The position numbers were made by a program, and so were the translations under genes. Below are positions 17,016 through 25,449 of a stretch of 64,000 nt of DNA, piece by piece. Every line of letters begins with the position of its first letter. Within the stretch, counting starts at the first letter, position 1. Origin of the DNA: Tenacibaculum sp. L6 (GTDB lineage Bacteria > Bacteroidota > Bacteroidia > Flavobacteriales > Flavobacteriaceae); the NCBI RefSeq assembly GCF_028823685.1, contig NZ_JAPEHZ010000001.1:62001-126000 (forward strand), read 5' to 3'. The notes beneath the pieces were generated by a model, which had not been told where the DNA came from, searched no databases, and saw only the letters and a program-made list of their open reading frames with translations.

Positions 17016-18431
17016 TTATTTTGACAAAAAATTAATGAGTTGCTTAAATATAAGTCCATGAAACGGTAAAACAGCAAACCAATAAACTCTACCCCATATT
17101 CCTTTAGGTCTGAATACTGCTTTTTGATAAAGTAAGCCGTCTTTAATAACATACTCTAACCATGCCTCTCCAGGCAGTTTCATTTCTGCAAAGAGCAATA
17201 AACGTTTATTATCTTTATCCGCTAATAATACACGCCAAAAGTCAAGCGCATCTCCTGGCTCTAACTCAGTCGGATCTCTTCTTCCTCTTCTTAATCCTAC
17301 ACCTCCAAAAAGTTTATCTACATATCCTCTTATCTTCCAAAGAAAATTGAACTTATACCATCCTGTTTGTCCTCCTATACTCCAAATTTTATGTAGTGTC
17401 TTTGTTTCATTTTGTACTTCTCTAACTCTCACATCTTTAAAACAGCCGTATTGAGGTATTTGTATATGTTTTGCTAATTGGTCGTGAAAAACACCACTAC
17501 TCATAGCATCTTTCCAACTAGAAATTACTTCGTTTTGTTCTATTTTTTGAAAAGCTAATGCTACCGCTTCTTTATAGGTTATTGGCGCTACATTAAGTAA
17601 CGTATTAATGCTACTTGGTTTTGCTATTACTTCAACCTTCATACTATCCACTAAGGCTTGCGCCAGATTAAAAGAGGTTGATGTTACAAAATATAACCAA
17701 TAGGAAGACAGCTTTGGTGTTAAAACTGGGAGTGTGTAAATATATCTTTTAAAACCTCTTACCTCAGCAAACTGCAATAACATTTCTTTATAGGTTAATA
17801 TTTCAGGACCGCAGATATCAAAAGATTTATTGTGTGTTTCTTTAACCTGTAAACTATTTTCTAAAAAAGCTAATACGTCTCTAACCGCAATAGGTTGTGT
17901 TTTCGTTTTTAACCATTTAGGAGTTACCATTACTGGAAGTTTTTCTACGATATCTCTTATAATTTCAAAAGAAGCACTTCCGCTTCCTACAATAATTCCT
18001 GCTCTAAAGGTTGTTAATGCATAACTGTTTGATTGTAGCTTTTTTTCTACTTCGTATCTTGACTGCAAATGTTTAGATAATGAATTATCATTTACAATTC
18101 CGCTCAAGTATACAACTTGTTTACAGTTGGTAGGCTCTATCAAACTTTTAAAGTTTTCTGCACAGGTTAACTCTAAGTTTTCAAAGTTTTCTGATGTCGT
18201 AGCCATCGAATGTATTAAATAATACGCTGCATCGATATCTTTAGGAAAACTTGTATTTTCTATATTTAAAAAATCAACTTTTATAAAAGTAACATTCGGA
18301 TTGTTTTCAAACTCATCTGGTATTCTATCTAAATCACGAACACAACAAACTAACTTGTGATTACTTTCTAGTAACCTAACAATTAATCGTTTTCCTATAT
18401 AACCCGTTGTTCCTGTGATTAGAATCCTCAT
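17016..18431 (-). CDS. SDR-DUF2867 fusion oxidoreductase
   Basis: The 471-residue protein joins an atypical NAD(P)-binding SDR domain ([20 protein letters not shown], about 1-250) to a C-terminal DUF2867 domain (about 330-471, with [35 protein letters not shown] and GEAWLEY). Such fusions recur in light-induced, CarH/LitR-type gene sets next to photolyases, but the substrate is unknown. It lies 2 bp after the flavin reductase gene. Confidence 0.9.
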   Translation of the reverse strand: MRILITGTTGYIGKRLIVRLLESNHKLVCCVRDLDRIPDEFENNPNVTFIKVDFLNIENTSFPKDIDAAYYLIHSMATTSENFENLELTCAENFKSLIEPTNCKQVVYLSGIVNDNSLSKHLQSRYEVEKKLQSNSYALTTFRAGIIVGSGSASFEIIRDIVEKLPVMVTPKWLKTKTQPIAVRDVLAFLENSLQVKETHNKSFDICGPEILTYKEMLLQFAEVRGFKRYIYTLPVLTPKLSSYWLYFVTSTSFNLAQALVDSMKVEVIAKPSSINTLLNVAPITYKEAVALAFQKIEQNEVISSWKDAMSSGVFHDQLAKHIQIPQYGCFKDVRVREVQNETKTLHKIWSIGGQTGWYKFNFLWKIRGYVDKLFGGVGLRRGRRDPTELEPGDALDFWRVLLADKDNKRLLLFAEMKLPGEAWLEYVIKDGLLYQKAVFRPKGIWGRVYWFAVLPFHGLIFKQLINFLSK

Positions 18432-18433
18432 TA

Positions 18434-19045
18434 TTATTTTGGTCTTTGATAAGACAGTCTTTTATAATTCTCTGCTACCATATAGGTATCCAACCCATTA
18501 ATTGCAGCTACTTTTTCTTTTGATAAGTTTAAAAAACCATCTTCTGACAACATAGAGTCCTTAAAATACAAATCAGTAACTTCTCCTAACACTAAAATAG
18601 TTCCATTAACTTTTATATAATGCTCTTCTAAAAACTTCATTCCTATTTGTAAGGGTGATTCCGCAACAAAAGGAGCATAAAAACCATTCTTAAACTCTTC
18701 TGACAATGTTGTTTTATCAAATTCTGAAATCTCTGACGGGTATTTAGCAGAAGTATGATGTGCCTCCTCAATCATTACTTCATTAATAGCATTAATAGTA
18801 TAATACCCTGTTTCTTTTATATTGTTATACGTATTTCTAACAACGGTTGTAGGACGTAATACAAACCCTAAAATTGCTGGACTTGAACCATAATGCACCA
18901 CCGAACTAAAAACTGCAACATTGGTTATATTATCAGTTGATTTTGTTGCAATAAGGTTTGCTGGTTTATAACCAGAAATACTGTTCATCAAGTTTATTTT
19001 ATACAGATGAGGAAACTCGTCTATTTGCTGACGTGTAATATGCAT
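18434..19045 (-). CDS. Flavin reductase family protein
   Basis: The 203-residue FMN-binding split-barrel protein shows the family pattern NLMNSISGYKPANLIATKS, then NVAVFSSVVHYGSSPAILGF and RNTYNNIKETGYYTINAI. Members reduce flavin or act as FMN-dependent oxidoreductases. In a cryptochrome operon it could maintain reduced flavin, but that is inference. It shares one base with the ABC1 kinase gene and is 2 bp from the SDR-DUF2867 gene. Confidence 0.9.
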   Translation of the reverse strand: MHITRQQIDEFPHLYKINLMNSISGYKPANLIATKSTDNITNVAVFSSVVHYGSSPAILGFVLRPTTVVRNTYNNIKETGYYTINAINEVMIEEAHHTSAKYPSEISEFDKTTLSEEFKNGFYAPFVAESPLQIGMKFLEEHYIKVNGTILVLGEVTDLYFKDSMLSEDGFLNLSKEKVAAINGLDTYMVAENYKRLSYQRPK

Positions 19046-20355
19046 TATATCGTATTAAAATTATTGATTTTTACCTTGTTTGCTTTTAAATCGTGCATTA
19101 GGTTATATAAACCAAAAAATGTTCGATTAATGTAAATGAAGTGTTTTGACCCTCTATTTCCGTTCATCTTTTTAAGCTCGGTACTCTTGGCATATTTCTG
19201 ACCTAAATCTGCTATTTTCCCGAAGAACTCCTCATCTGAAAAATCAAACTCTTCTTGCTGAAAAGGTTGTGTAAAGAGTGATAACATTTCATAAAACAAT
19301 GCTTTAAAAAAGGTTATTTCTTCTGGTGTATCATCTTTTCTCAAGATTTCTAACTCATAGAGTTTACTTTCAAAAAAAGCTGGATTATCTATATTTTCTC
19401 TTTTTGCTAGTTCGAAATAAGGCACATAAAAACTTTCAGGAACTTCTTTCATACATCCAAAATCGATAACAATCAATTCATTTGATTTAGACACTAAAAA
19501 ATTCCCTGGATGCGGATCTGCATGTACCTTTTTTAGCTTGTGCATTTGATACATGTAAAAGTTCCACAAAGCTTGTCCTAGTTTATTTGCAACGTCTTCA
19601 GGCTGCTCATTTTTAGTAAATTCTGACAGATGAACTCCATCCATCCAATCCATCGTTAAAATTCTATCTGATGACAAGTCTGGATAGTAGCTTGGAAATT
19701 TTAAGTTCGGAATATGTTTACAGGCATCAGCAATTTCATTACTCTGCGCAAGTTCTAATTCGTAATTAGTTTCTTCCAAAAGCTTTTCTTCAACTTCTTT
19801 AAAATATTCATCTGAACCTTCTCCTTTAATGTTAAACATTTTCATCGCAATAGGTTTAACCATTGCCAAATCGGTCGAAATACTATCAGCAACTCCAGGA
19901 TATTGAATTTTTACAGCTAGTTCTTTTCCATCTTTAGTGGCTTTATGAACTTGTCCTATACTTGCTGCATTTACTGATTCTGCTGTAAACGTATCAAAAA
20001 CTTCGTTTGGTGTTTTGTTGAAGTATTTTTTAAACGTTTTTGTCACTAAAGGTCCTGACAATGGCGGAACTGAAAACTGTGATAATGAAAACTTTTCTAC
20101 GTAAGCATTGGGCAAAATATTTTTTTCCATGCTTAGCATTTGTGCTACTTTTAATGCTGACCCTTTTAGTTCTTTTAATCCATCGTAAATATCAGCAGCA
20201 TTATCTTCATTGAGCTGTTTTTTTGCTTCTTCTTCTGATTTGGTGATTTTATTTCCGTAGTATTTAGCATAATTTACACCAACTTTCACTCCTGTTGAAA
20301 CTAACTTAGTAGCTCGTTCTATTTTTGACGTAGGTATTTTGTTTAAGGTTTTCAT
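19045..20355 (-). CDS. ABC1/AarF (UbiB) family atypical kinase
   Basis: The 436-residue protein starts at MKTLNKIPTSKIERATKLV, where the ATG overlaps the TGA of the upstream gene; the frame is open for eight more codons but that start is TTG-based. ABC1 kinase motifs are visible: ASIGQVHKA, AVKIQYPG, HADPHPGNFLV and VIDFGCM. The KxGQ motif reads KVAQ. ABC1 proteins support isoprenoid-quinone or lipid metabolism; the link with carotenoid genes is plausible but unproven. Confidence 0.9.
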   Translation of the reverse strand: MKTLNKIPTSKIERATKLVSTGVKVGVNYAKYYGNKITKSEEEAKKQLNEDNAADIYDGLKELKGSALKVAQMLSMEKNILPNAYVEKFSLSQFSVPPLSGPLVTKTFKKYFNKTPNEVFDTFTAESVNAASIGQVHKATKDGKELAVKIQYPGVADSISTDLAMVKPIAMKMFNIKGEGSDEYFKEVEEKLLEETNYELELAQSNEIADACKHIPNLKFPSYYPDLSSDRILTMDWMDGVHLSEFTKNEQPEDVANKLGQALWNFYMYQMHKLKKVHADPHPGNFLVSKSNELIVIDFGCMKEVPESFYVPYFELAKRENIDNPAFFESKLYELEILRKDDTPEEITFFKALFYEMLSLFTQPFQQEEFDFSDEEFFGKIADLGQKYAKSTELKKMNGNRGSKHFIYINRTFFGLYNLMHDLKANKVKINNFNTI

Positions 20356-20957
20356 GTCATTGGTGATTTTTCTTTCCACAAAAATTTCGCTAAATCAATC
20401 ACACTTTTTACAGGTGCTATTTGTTGAATATCAAAACTTGCTTTGACTGATTTTTCTATAAAAAGATCCGTTTTCTCAAAGTTTGGCGATTCGTCTTCTA
20501 CCCAAAATCTTAGAATGAGCAATAGCTGCATCCAATACCCTTCTGCAATAGTTTTATCTTGAATTTTGTTGATTTTATCATTTTTAAAATCAATTTTTTC
20601 AAGGCTTATTTCATTTACAAAATGAATAAACTCGGTACGCAGTTCTTGCAGCACTTTTAATTTCGAAAAATCTGTTTTTATTCTTTTTAACTGTGCCAAC
20701 ACATACGACCTGTTTACTGTCAACAATTCAAAAAAGGTAAAATAAAAGCTCAGTAGTTTATCTTTCGATGAATAGTCTTTATAAGCTTCTGTTTTGTGTA
20801 GTAAATGAATGGTTTCTTTAGCAAAAATTCCAAAAACAGCTTTTTCTAAGCTTTCAAAGCTTGAAAAGTGTTTATAAAATTCTGCTTCTTCAAAGTTATT
20901 TTCTTTCGCAAAAGAAAATATTGAATTCGGTTGACCTGATGATAGTACCGTATTCAT
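20352..20957 (-). CDS. TetR-like regulator, N-terminus interrupted at a poly-A run
   Basis: The 201 residues from MNTVLSSGQ contain the second half of a TetR-type helix-turn-helix (FAKENNFEEAEFYKHFSSFESLEKAVF) and a helical C-terminal domain. The frame stays open upstream (KNITQEKIIEWY) without an ATG. A good ATG at 21004-21006 is joined to it only if the ten-A run at 20992-21001 loses one base, giving MAKKKNITQEKIIEWYMNTV. Either the assembly has one A too many or the gene is phase-variable. It lies 4 bp from tspO if the longer start is used. Confidence 0.75.
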   Translation of the reverse strand: MNTVLSSGQPNSIFSFAKENNFEEAEFYKHFSSFESLEKAVFGIFAKETIHLLHKTEAYKDYSSKDKLLSFYFTFFELLTVNRSYVLAQLKRIKTDFSKLKVLQELRTEFIHFVNEISLEKIDFKNDKINKIQDKTIAEGYWMQLLLILRFWVEDESPNFEKTDLFIEKSVKASFDIQQIAPVKSVIDLAKFLWKEKSPMT

Positions 20958-21009
20958 GTACCATTCTATTATTTTTTCTTGTGTTATGTTCTTTTTTTTT
21001 TGCCATAGT

Positions 21010-21483
21010 TTAATTGTTTAATACGATGTATGCGTTGAGACTAGTTGCAATCGTCATCCATATTAAATATGGAAGTATAAATAGTGTATACCATTTTATT
21101 TTTTTTACATACTCTAAAGTGAGATAACCAATAAGTAACCATAATAAAGCGATTACAACTAAGCCTAGTTTTGTTAGGTTTTGATTAAAGAAAATATAGT
21201 TCCAGCTTACGTTTAAAACCCACTGATCTATATACAAAATGAGTACTTTTTTATTTAAAAACTCATACTGAAAACTCACTTTTGTCATGTATACAGAAAA
21301 CAAAACCATAATAGTTGTCCATGCCGCTCCAAAAATCCATCCTGCCGGTGTCCATGGAGCTTTGTTTAAAGACAAGTACCAATCTGTTCTTGGTCCTTCG
21401 TTCATTAACCAAGCCCCAATAGCTAAAGCTGAAAGGTTAGCTATTAGAAATATTAAAAACCGTATGTATTTATTTTCTTTCAA
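21010..21483 (-). CDS. tspO: TspO/MBR family tryptophan-rich sensory protein
   Basis: The 157-residue protein has five hydrophobic helices and the family residues PRTDWYLSLNKAPWTPAGWIFGAAWT, WVLNVSWNYIFF and LPYLIWMTIATSLNAYI. TspO binds porphyrins and in Rhodobacter tunes pigment gene expression in response to oxygen and light; many flavobacteria keep it with carotenoid genes. The only start is TTG at 21483, which overlaps the lycopene cyclase gene by 14 bp. Confidence 0.93.
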   Translation of the reverse strand: MKENKYIRFLIFLIANLSALAIGAWLMNEGPRTDWYLSLNKAPWTPAGWIFGAAWTTIMVLFSVYMTKVSFQYEFLNKKVLILYIDQWVLNVSWNYIFFNQNLTKLGLVVIALLWLLIGYLTLEYVKKIKWYTLFILPYLIWMTIATSLNAYIVLNN

Positions 21484-22171
21484 GTTTTTTCCCTTTTAAA
21501 TAGTTGAAGATTAACTGTGCCGAAAACAACATTGTAAATGCATAAAAAGCATCCTCTATAGGTATCGTAAAAATTCTAAATCCTAAGTTTTCTGAATTGT
21601 TATACCAAACAACTGGTTCTTCTATAAAGCTTCCTGTTAAAATTCCGTTGACAAGTAAAAAAGGAATTAATATCACTAAGAAACTAGGGTAGTATTCTTG
21701 CAATGTGTTTAAATGATTCTTTAATGCATAACCTAACAATAATAAGAACAGTACAAAATTTACTGTGGTATACCACTTTCCGAAGTTAAAAACCAACAAT
21801 AAACTCACTAAAACAATGAGGAAAAGGCTTATAATTACTGTCATTGATTTTGACATTTTAAACTTTGGATATAAAAATTTTAATGCTTCATGTGTAAATA
21901 AACATGCATAAGGAATACAAAAGAAAAACATCCATTCTTCTATTGGCATGTGCAGTAATTTTAGTGATAAATGATAGTCTGGATTAAACCCCCAAACTCC
22001 CATTTGTGTAAACCAACTATCCCAAATCAAAAAAAATAAAGCAACTGATAAAATACTAATAGCTGCTTGTTTGAAATATTGTATAAAGTGTAGTTTTTTT
22101 TCAAAAATACTATACAGTAATGGAATACTTAAACTTCCTAGATTTAATATTAAATATAAATACTGACTCAT
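21470..22171 (-). CDS. crtY: Lycopene beta-cyclase, fused CrtYc-CrtYd type
   Basis: The 233-residue membrane protein has about seven helices and two copies of the cyclase motif: PIEEWMFFF near residue 77 and PIEDAFYAF near 205. This is the fused form of the heterodimeric bacterial/archaeal lycopene cyclase that closes beta-rings on lycopene. It overlaps crtZ by 4 bp and tspO by 14 bp, so the carotenoid genes are translationally coupled. Confidence 0.92.
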   Translation of the reverse strand: MSQYLYLILNLGSLSIPLLYSIFEKKLHFIQYFKQAAISILSVALFFLIWDSWFTQMGVWGFNPDYHLSLKLLHMPIEEWMFFFCIPYACLFTHEALKFLYPKFKMSKSMTVIISLFLIVLVSLLLVFNFGKWYTTVNFVLFLLLLGYALKNHLNTLQEYYPSFLVILIPFLLVNGILTGSFIEEPVVWYNNSENLGFRIFTIPIEDAFYAFTMLFSAQLIFNYLKGKKLERK

Positions 22172-22623
22172 TGTCTTTTATTAAAATATTTAAAGGGCAC
22201 AAACAACATACCGAAACATTCTCCGTCGTGTTTTCCCAAATGTTTGTGATGAATTTTATGGGCTTTTCGTAATCCTTTTAAGTATTGATTGTTTGTTTTG
22301 TCGAACCACTTAAATCTTCTATGAATTAACACATCATGCACCAAGAAATAAGCAATACCATAAAATAATATTCCCAGACCTATGAAAAACAAAAAGTTTA
22401 ACTCTGGTCGAATTCCGAAGTAAAATAATAACATACTAGGTATTGCAAAGACAACAAAAAAAGCATCGTTTTTTTCAAAAACATGTGGATATCCTGGTTG
22501 ATGGTGATCTTCATGTAAATACCAGCCAAAACCGTGCATCACATATTTATGTGTGCACCAAGTAACACCTTCCATAACAATAAACGTTAGTGTAGTTACT
22601 GCTATGTAAATTGCTATATTCAT
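22168..22623 (-). CDS. crtZ: Beta-carotene hydroxylase
   Basis: The 151-residue membrane di-iron enzyme has the full set of histidine boxes: HKYVMH, HEDHH, HDVLIHRR and HKIHHKH. It would hydroxylate beta-carotene to zeaxanthin, the main pigment of many marine flavobacteria. Four hydrophobic segments separate the boxes. It overlaps both neighbours by 4 bp. Confidence 0.95.
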   Translation of the reverse strand: MNIAIYIAVTTLTFIVMEGVTWCTHKYVMHGFGWYLHEDHHQPGYPHVFEKNDAFFVVFAIPSMLLFYFGIRPELNFLFFIGLGILFYGIAYFLVHDVLIHRRFKWFDKTNNQYLKGLRKAHKIHHKHLGKHDGECFGMLFVPFKYFNKRQ

Positions 22624-23066
22624 AATGATGTATTGTTAATTATATATGTATGTAAATAACTTACACTGTCTTTTTTTTGAAGCACTTCTTTTAAAAACTG
22701 CTTGTCTTTTTTAATAGAAGATGTATATCCTAAAATACTTGGTGTATTTTCTTGTATTACCAACCTAACATACCTTAGATGGATATTGTTAGGGTTCTTT
22801 AAAATCAACTCTTCTAATTTGTTTTTATTAGTGTTAAAAACTTTTAGTTTACTCCAAGGCATTGTTTTATATTTTGCCTGTTTCATTTGTAAAGAAACTA
22901 CATAGGCTTGTATACTTACTTCTTTACTGTTTTTATATTTTTTTATGTAAGACGACTCTGCTTCTTTAGTAGCTAATTCATGGTATTCTATAACAAAATT
23001 AGGTGCATTATTGAAGCTTATAATCGACATAAAAAACAGTACTCCTAAGATACCACTTTTAATCAT
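22620..23066 (-). CDS. Conserved hypothetical protein between crtB and crtZ
   Basis: I recognise no known domain. The 148-residue protein has an N-terminal hydrophobic signal or anchor (GILGVLFFMSIIS) and then a soluble, helical, lysine-rich region (ELATKEAESSYIKKYKNSKE, NPNNIHLRYVRLVIQENTPS). The residue pattern near NIHLRYVRL recalls a degenerate TPR-like helix pair. Four-bp overlaps with crtZ and crtB make co-translation and a link to carotenoid synthesis or membrane placement likely, but this is inferred. Confidence 0.75.
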   Translation of the reverse strand: MIKSGILGVLFFMSIISFNNAPNFVIEYHELATKEAESSYIKKYKNSKEVSIQAYVVSLQMKQAKYKTMPWSKLKVFNTNKNKLEELILKNPNNIHLRYVRLVIQENTPSILGYTSSIKKDKQFLKEVLQKKDSVSYLHTYIINNTSL

Positions 23067-23905
23067 ATTAAATTCAATTTATACCTTACATAACTTCTTG
23101 CTAGAAGATTAATTTTCATAGAGTTTGAAATTCGAACTCTAGTATCCATGATTTTTGTTGAAGGTGTGTCTTTTAGCTTTTTTAATAGTTTTTTGTAATA
23201 CCTGTATGCCATATACACTCCAAATTTTGCTTCAACTGGTAACTTTAAAATTCCGTTTTTATAAGCAAAGTCAAAATCGTCTTCTATTTCTTTAATAATT
23301 GTATTTTTTCCTTCCGCACTTAAATCCCCAAAATTGATGTTTGGAAAATAAGATCTATTCAATTCGTTAAAATCTTCTTTTAAGTCTCTTAAAAAATTTA
23401 CTTTTTGAAATGCTGATCCTAAACGCATTGCTGGCTCTTTTAACTCCTCATATTTTTGTTGATCTCCATTTACAAAAACCTTTAGACACATTAACCCCAC
23501 CACATCTGCTGACCCGTAGATGTATTCATTGTACTCTTCTGTAGTTGTATATGCTGTTTTGTACAAATCAGCTTTCATACTTTTCAAAAACGACTGTACT
23601 AAATCATCAGAAATTTTATACTTGTTTACAGTGTATATAAAAGAGTTTAAAATAGGATTCAAGCTAATTCCTCTATTCTTAGACTCATAATAATCTCTTT
23701 CAAATTTTAGTAATAATTGTTCCTTATCGTACTGATGGAAAGAATCTACTATTTCATCTGCAAAGCGTACAAAACCGTAAATATTATAAATATCTGTCCG
23801 TATTTTTGGTGATAACATCTTCGTAGCTAACGAAAATGAGGTACTATATTTTTGAGTTACCAACTTACTACACGCGTAAGAAACCTCATCAAACAATTGT
23901 TTCAT
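23063..23905 (-). CDS. crtB: Phytoene synthase
   Basis: The 280-residue enzyme would condense two geranylgeranyl diphosphates to phytoene. Both Asp-rich motifs are present (FVRFADEIVDS and FLRDLKEDFNE), as are SFSLATKML and SADVVGLMCLKVF. Length is normal. It overlaps crtI by 17 bp. The GGPP synthase gene (crtE) is not in this window. Confidence 0.95.
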   Translation of the reverse strand: MKQLFDEVSYACSKLVTQKYSTSFSLATKMLSPKIRTDIYNIYGFVRFADEIVDSFHQYDKEQLLLKFERDYYESKNRGISLNPILNSFIYTVNKYKISDDLVQSFLKSMKADLYKTAYTTTEEYNEYIYGSADVVGLMCLKVFVNGDQQKYEELKEPAMRLGSAFQKVNFLRDLKEDFNELNRSYFPNINFGDLSAEGKNTIIKEIEDDFDFAYKNGILKLPVEAKFGVYMAYRYYKKLLKKLKDTPSTKIMDTRVRISNSMKINLLARSYVRYKLNLI

Positions 23906-25370
23906 CTTTGTACGTTTTTAAAATTAAATCTGAAGCTATTTTTCCTGAAATTAAAGACGGAGGGACTCCTGGTCCTGGCACCGTTAATTGTCCTGTAAAA
24001 AATAAATTCTTTACTTTTTTACTTTTTATCTTGGGTCTTAAAAATGCTGTTTGTGTTAAAATATTAGCTAAACCATAAGCATTTCCTTTGTACGAATTAT
24101 ACTCTTTCACAAAATCATTTACACAAAAACTTTCTTTAAAAAGCACATGCTCTCTTACTGATTGGTTTGTTAATTTTTCTAACCTCTTTATTATAACATC
24201 GAAATAGTGTTCTCTCAACTCTGGCGTATCTTGTAAACCTGGAGCTAACGGAATTAAAAAAGTAGCTACTTCTTTTCCTTTTGGCGCAAAAGAACCATCT
24301 GTAATTGAGGGAAAGCTCGCATAAAACAGAGGTTCTTTAGGCCAACTAGGAGCATCATATATTGTTTTTGCATGTACATCGAAGTCTGTATCAAAAAATA
24401 ATGTGTGATGACATACATTTTTTAATTTCTTATCAAAACCTACATAAAAGAGTAATGATGAAGGTGCAAATGTTTTTTTATCCCAATAACTTTCTGAATA
24501 TTGTCTGAGATATGAAGGCAACAAGGTTTCTGTATGATGATAATCTGCTCCACTTAACACTATATCAGATTCCATTAGTTTTCCATCTACCGCAACACCA
24601 ATTGTTTCTCCTTTATCATTTACTACAATTTCTTCAACATTTGCATTAGTTTGAAACGTTACTCCTAAACTAGTAGCTAGTGTAGTCATAGCCTCAATAA
24701 CTTTGTACATTCCTCCTTTTGGATGCCATGTACCCAAGCCAAAATCAGCATAATTCATAAAATTATAAAAAGCAGGTGTATTACTAGGCTTTGCACCTAA
24801 AAACAATACTGGGAACTCTAAAATTTGAATTAGCTTTTTACTTTTTATTTTCTTTCTTACTTCATGTCTAATTGTAGAGAAAAACTGAAATATTTTCCCC
24901 ATAGTAACGGGAGTAACCAGCTCTAAAGGAGAAATTCCTGGTTTATAAACTAAGTCGTTTATAGAAACATCGTAATTATATTTTGCTGATTTTAAAAAAG
25001 ACTTCAGGTGTTTTGAGCTTCCTTTTTCTTCTTTTTCAAAAACTTCATAAATCTCCTCTAATGTTCCTGGAATTACAATTGAATCTTTCTCTCCAAAGTA
25101 TACCTCATAAGCAGGATCTAACCTTTCTAACTCGTAATAATCTGAAGGTTTTTTACCAAAATCTGCAAAAAACTTTTCAAAGACATCTGGCATCCAATAC
25201 CATGTAGGCCCTATATCAAAAGTAAAACCATCTCTTAATAGCTGTCTTGCTCTACCTCCAATTATTGCATTTTTTTCTAGCACGATTACATTATATCCTG
25301 CTTTTGCTAAATAACACGAGGCCGATAAAGAAGAGAAACCTGAACCTATTATATATACTTTTTTTTTCAA
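23889..25370 (-). CDS. crtI: Phytoene desaturase
   Basis: The enzyme would desaturate phytoene to lycopene. The N-terminal FAD-binding motif is VYIIGSGFSSLSASCYLAKAG, followed by LEKNAIIGGRARQ. The C-terminal TGQLTVPGPGVPPSLISGK is diagnostic of CrtI. I choose TTG at 25370 (protein MKKKVYIIGSG, 493 residues), because family members begin this way and the upstream candidates at 25403 (ATG) and 25433 (TTG) fall in or beyond a terminator hairpin. The start remains uncertain. The gene follows the FAS1 gene by about 80 bp. Confidence 0.93.
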   Translation of the reverse strand: MKKKVYIIGSGFSSLSASCYLAKAGYNVIVLEKNAIIGGRARQLLRDGFTFDIGPTWYWMPDVFEKFFADFGKKPSDYYELERLDPAYEVYFGEKDSIVIPGTLEEIYEVFEKEEKGSSKHLKSFLKSAKYNYDVSINDLVYKPGISPLELVTPVTMGKIFQFFSTIRHEVRKKIKSKKLIQILEFPVLFLGAKPSNTPAFYNFMNYADFGLGTWHPKGGMYKVIEAMTTLATSLGVTFQTNANVEEIVVNDKGETIGVAVDGKLMESDIVLSGADYHHTETLLPSYLRQYSESYWDKKTFAPSSLLFYVGFDKKLKNVCHHTLFFDTDFDVHAKTIYDAPSWPKEPLFYASFPSITDGSFAPKGKEVATFLIPLAPGLQDTPELREHYFDVIIKRLEKLTNQSVREHVLFKESFCVNDFVKEYNSYKGNAYGLANILTQTAFLRPKIKSKKVKNLFFTGQLTVPGPGVPPSLISGKIASDLILKTYKDETIV

Positions 25371-25402
25371 AATATTTCTTATAAATATAATTAAAATAAT
25401 CA

Positions 25403-25426
25403 TAAGCGAGAAATTAATCTCGCTTA
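25403..25426 (-). terminator. Hairpin between the FAS1 gene and crtI, likely partial terminator
   Basis: A perfect 9-bp stem (TAAGCGAGA/TCTCGCTTA) with a 6-base loop lies 24 bp after the FAS1 stop and is followed on the minus strand by a T-rich but interrupted stretch. The U tract is weak, so read-through into crtI is plausible. It could set a high FAS1 to low crt ratio from one promoter. Confidence 0.55.
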
Positions 25427-25449
25427 CGATCAACTGTTTAACCTAAATA

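Noticed and set aside
20338-21368. TTTGTTTA half-sites at 20338-20345 and 21361-21368
   Set aside because: Both lie inside coding sequence (ABC1 kinase start and TspO) without a matching second arm. They show the arm sequence alone is not specific.
25370-25433. Start of crtI at 25403 (ATG) or 25433 (TTG)
   Set aside because: Both would add hydrophobic or non-family residues and fall in or beyond the terminator hairpin. TTG at 25370 gives the family N-terminus, though I cannot exclude the ATG.
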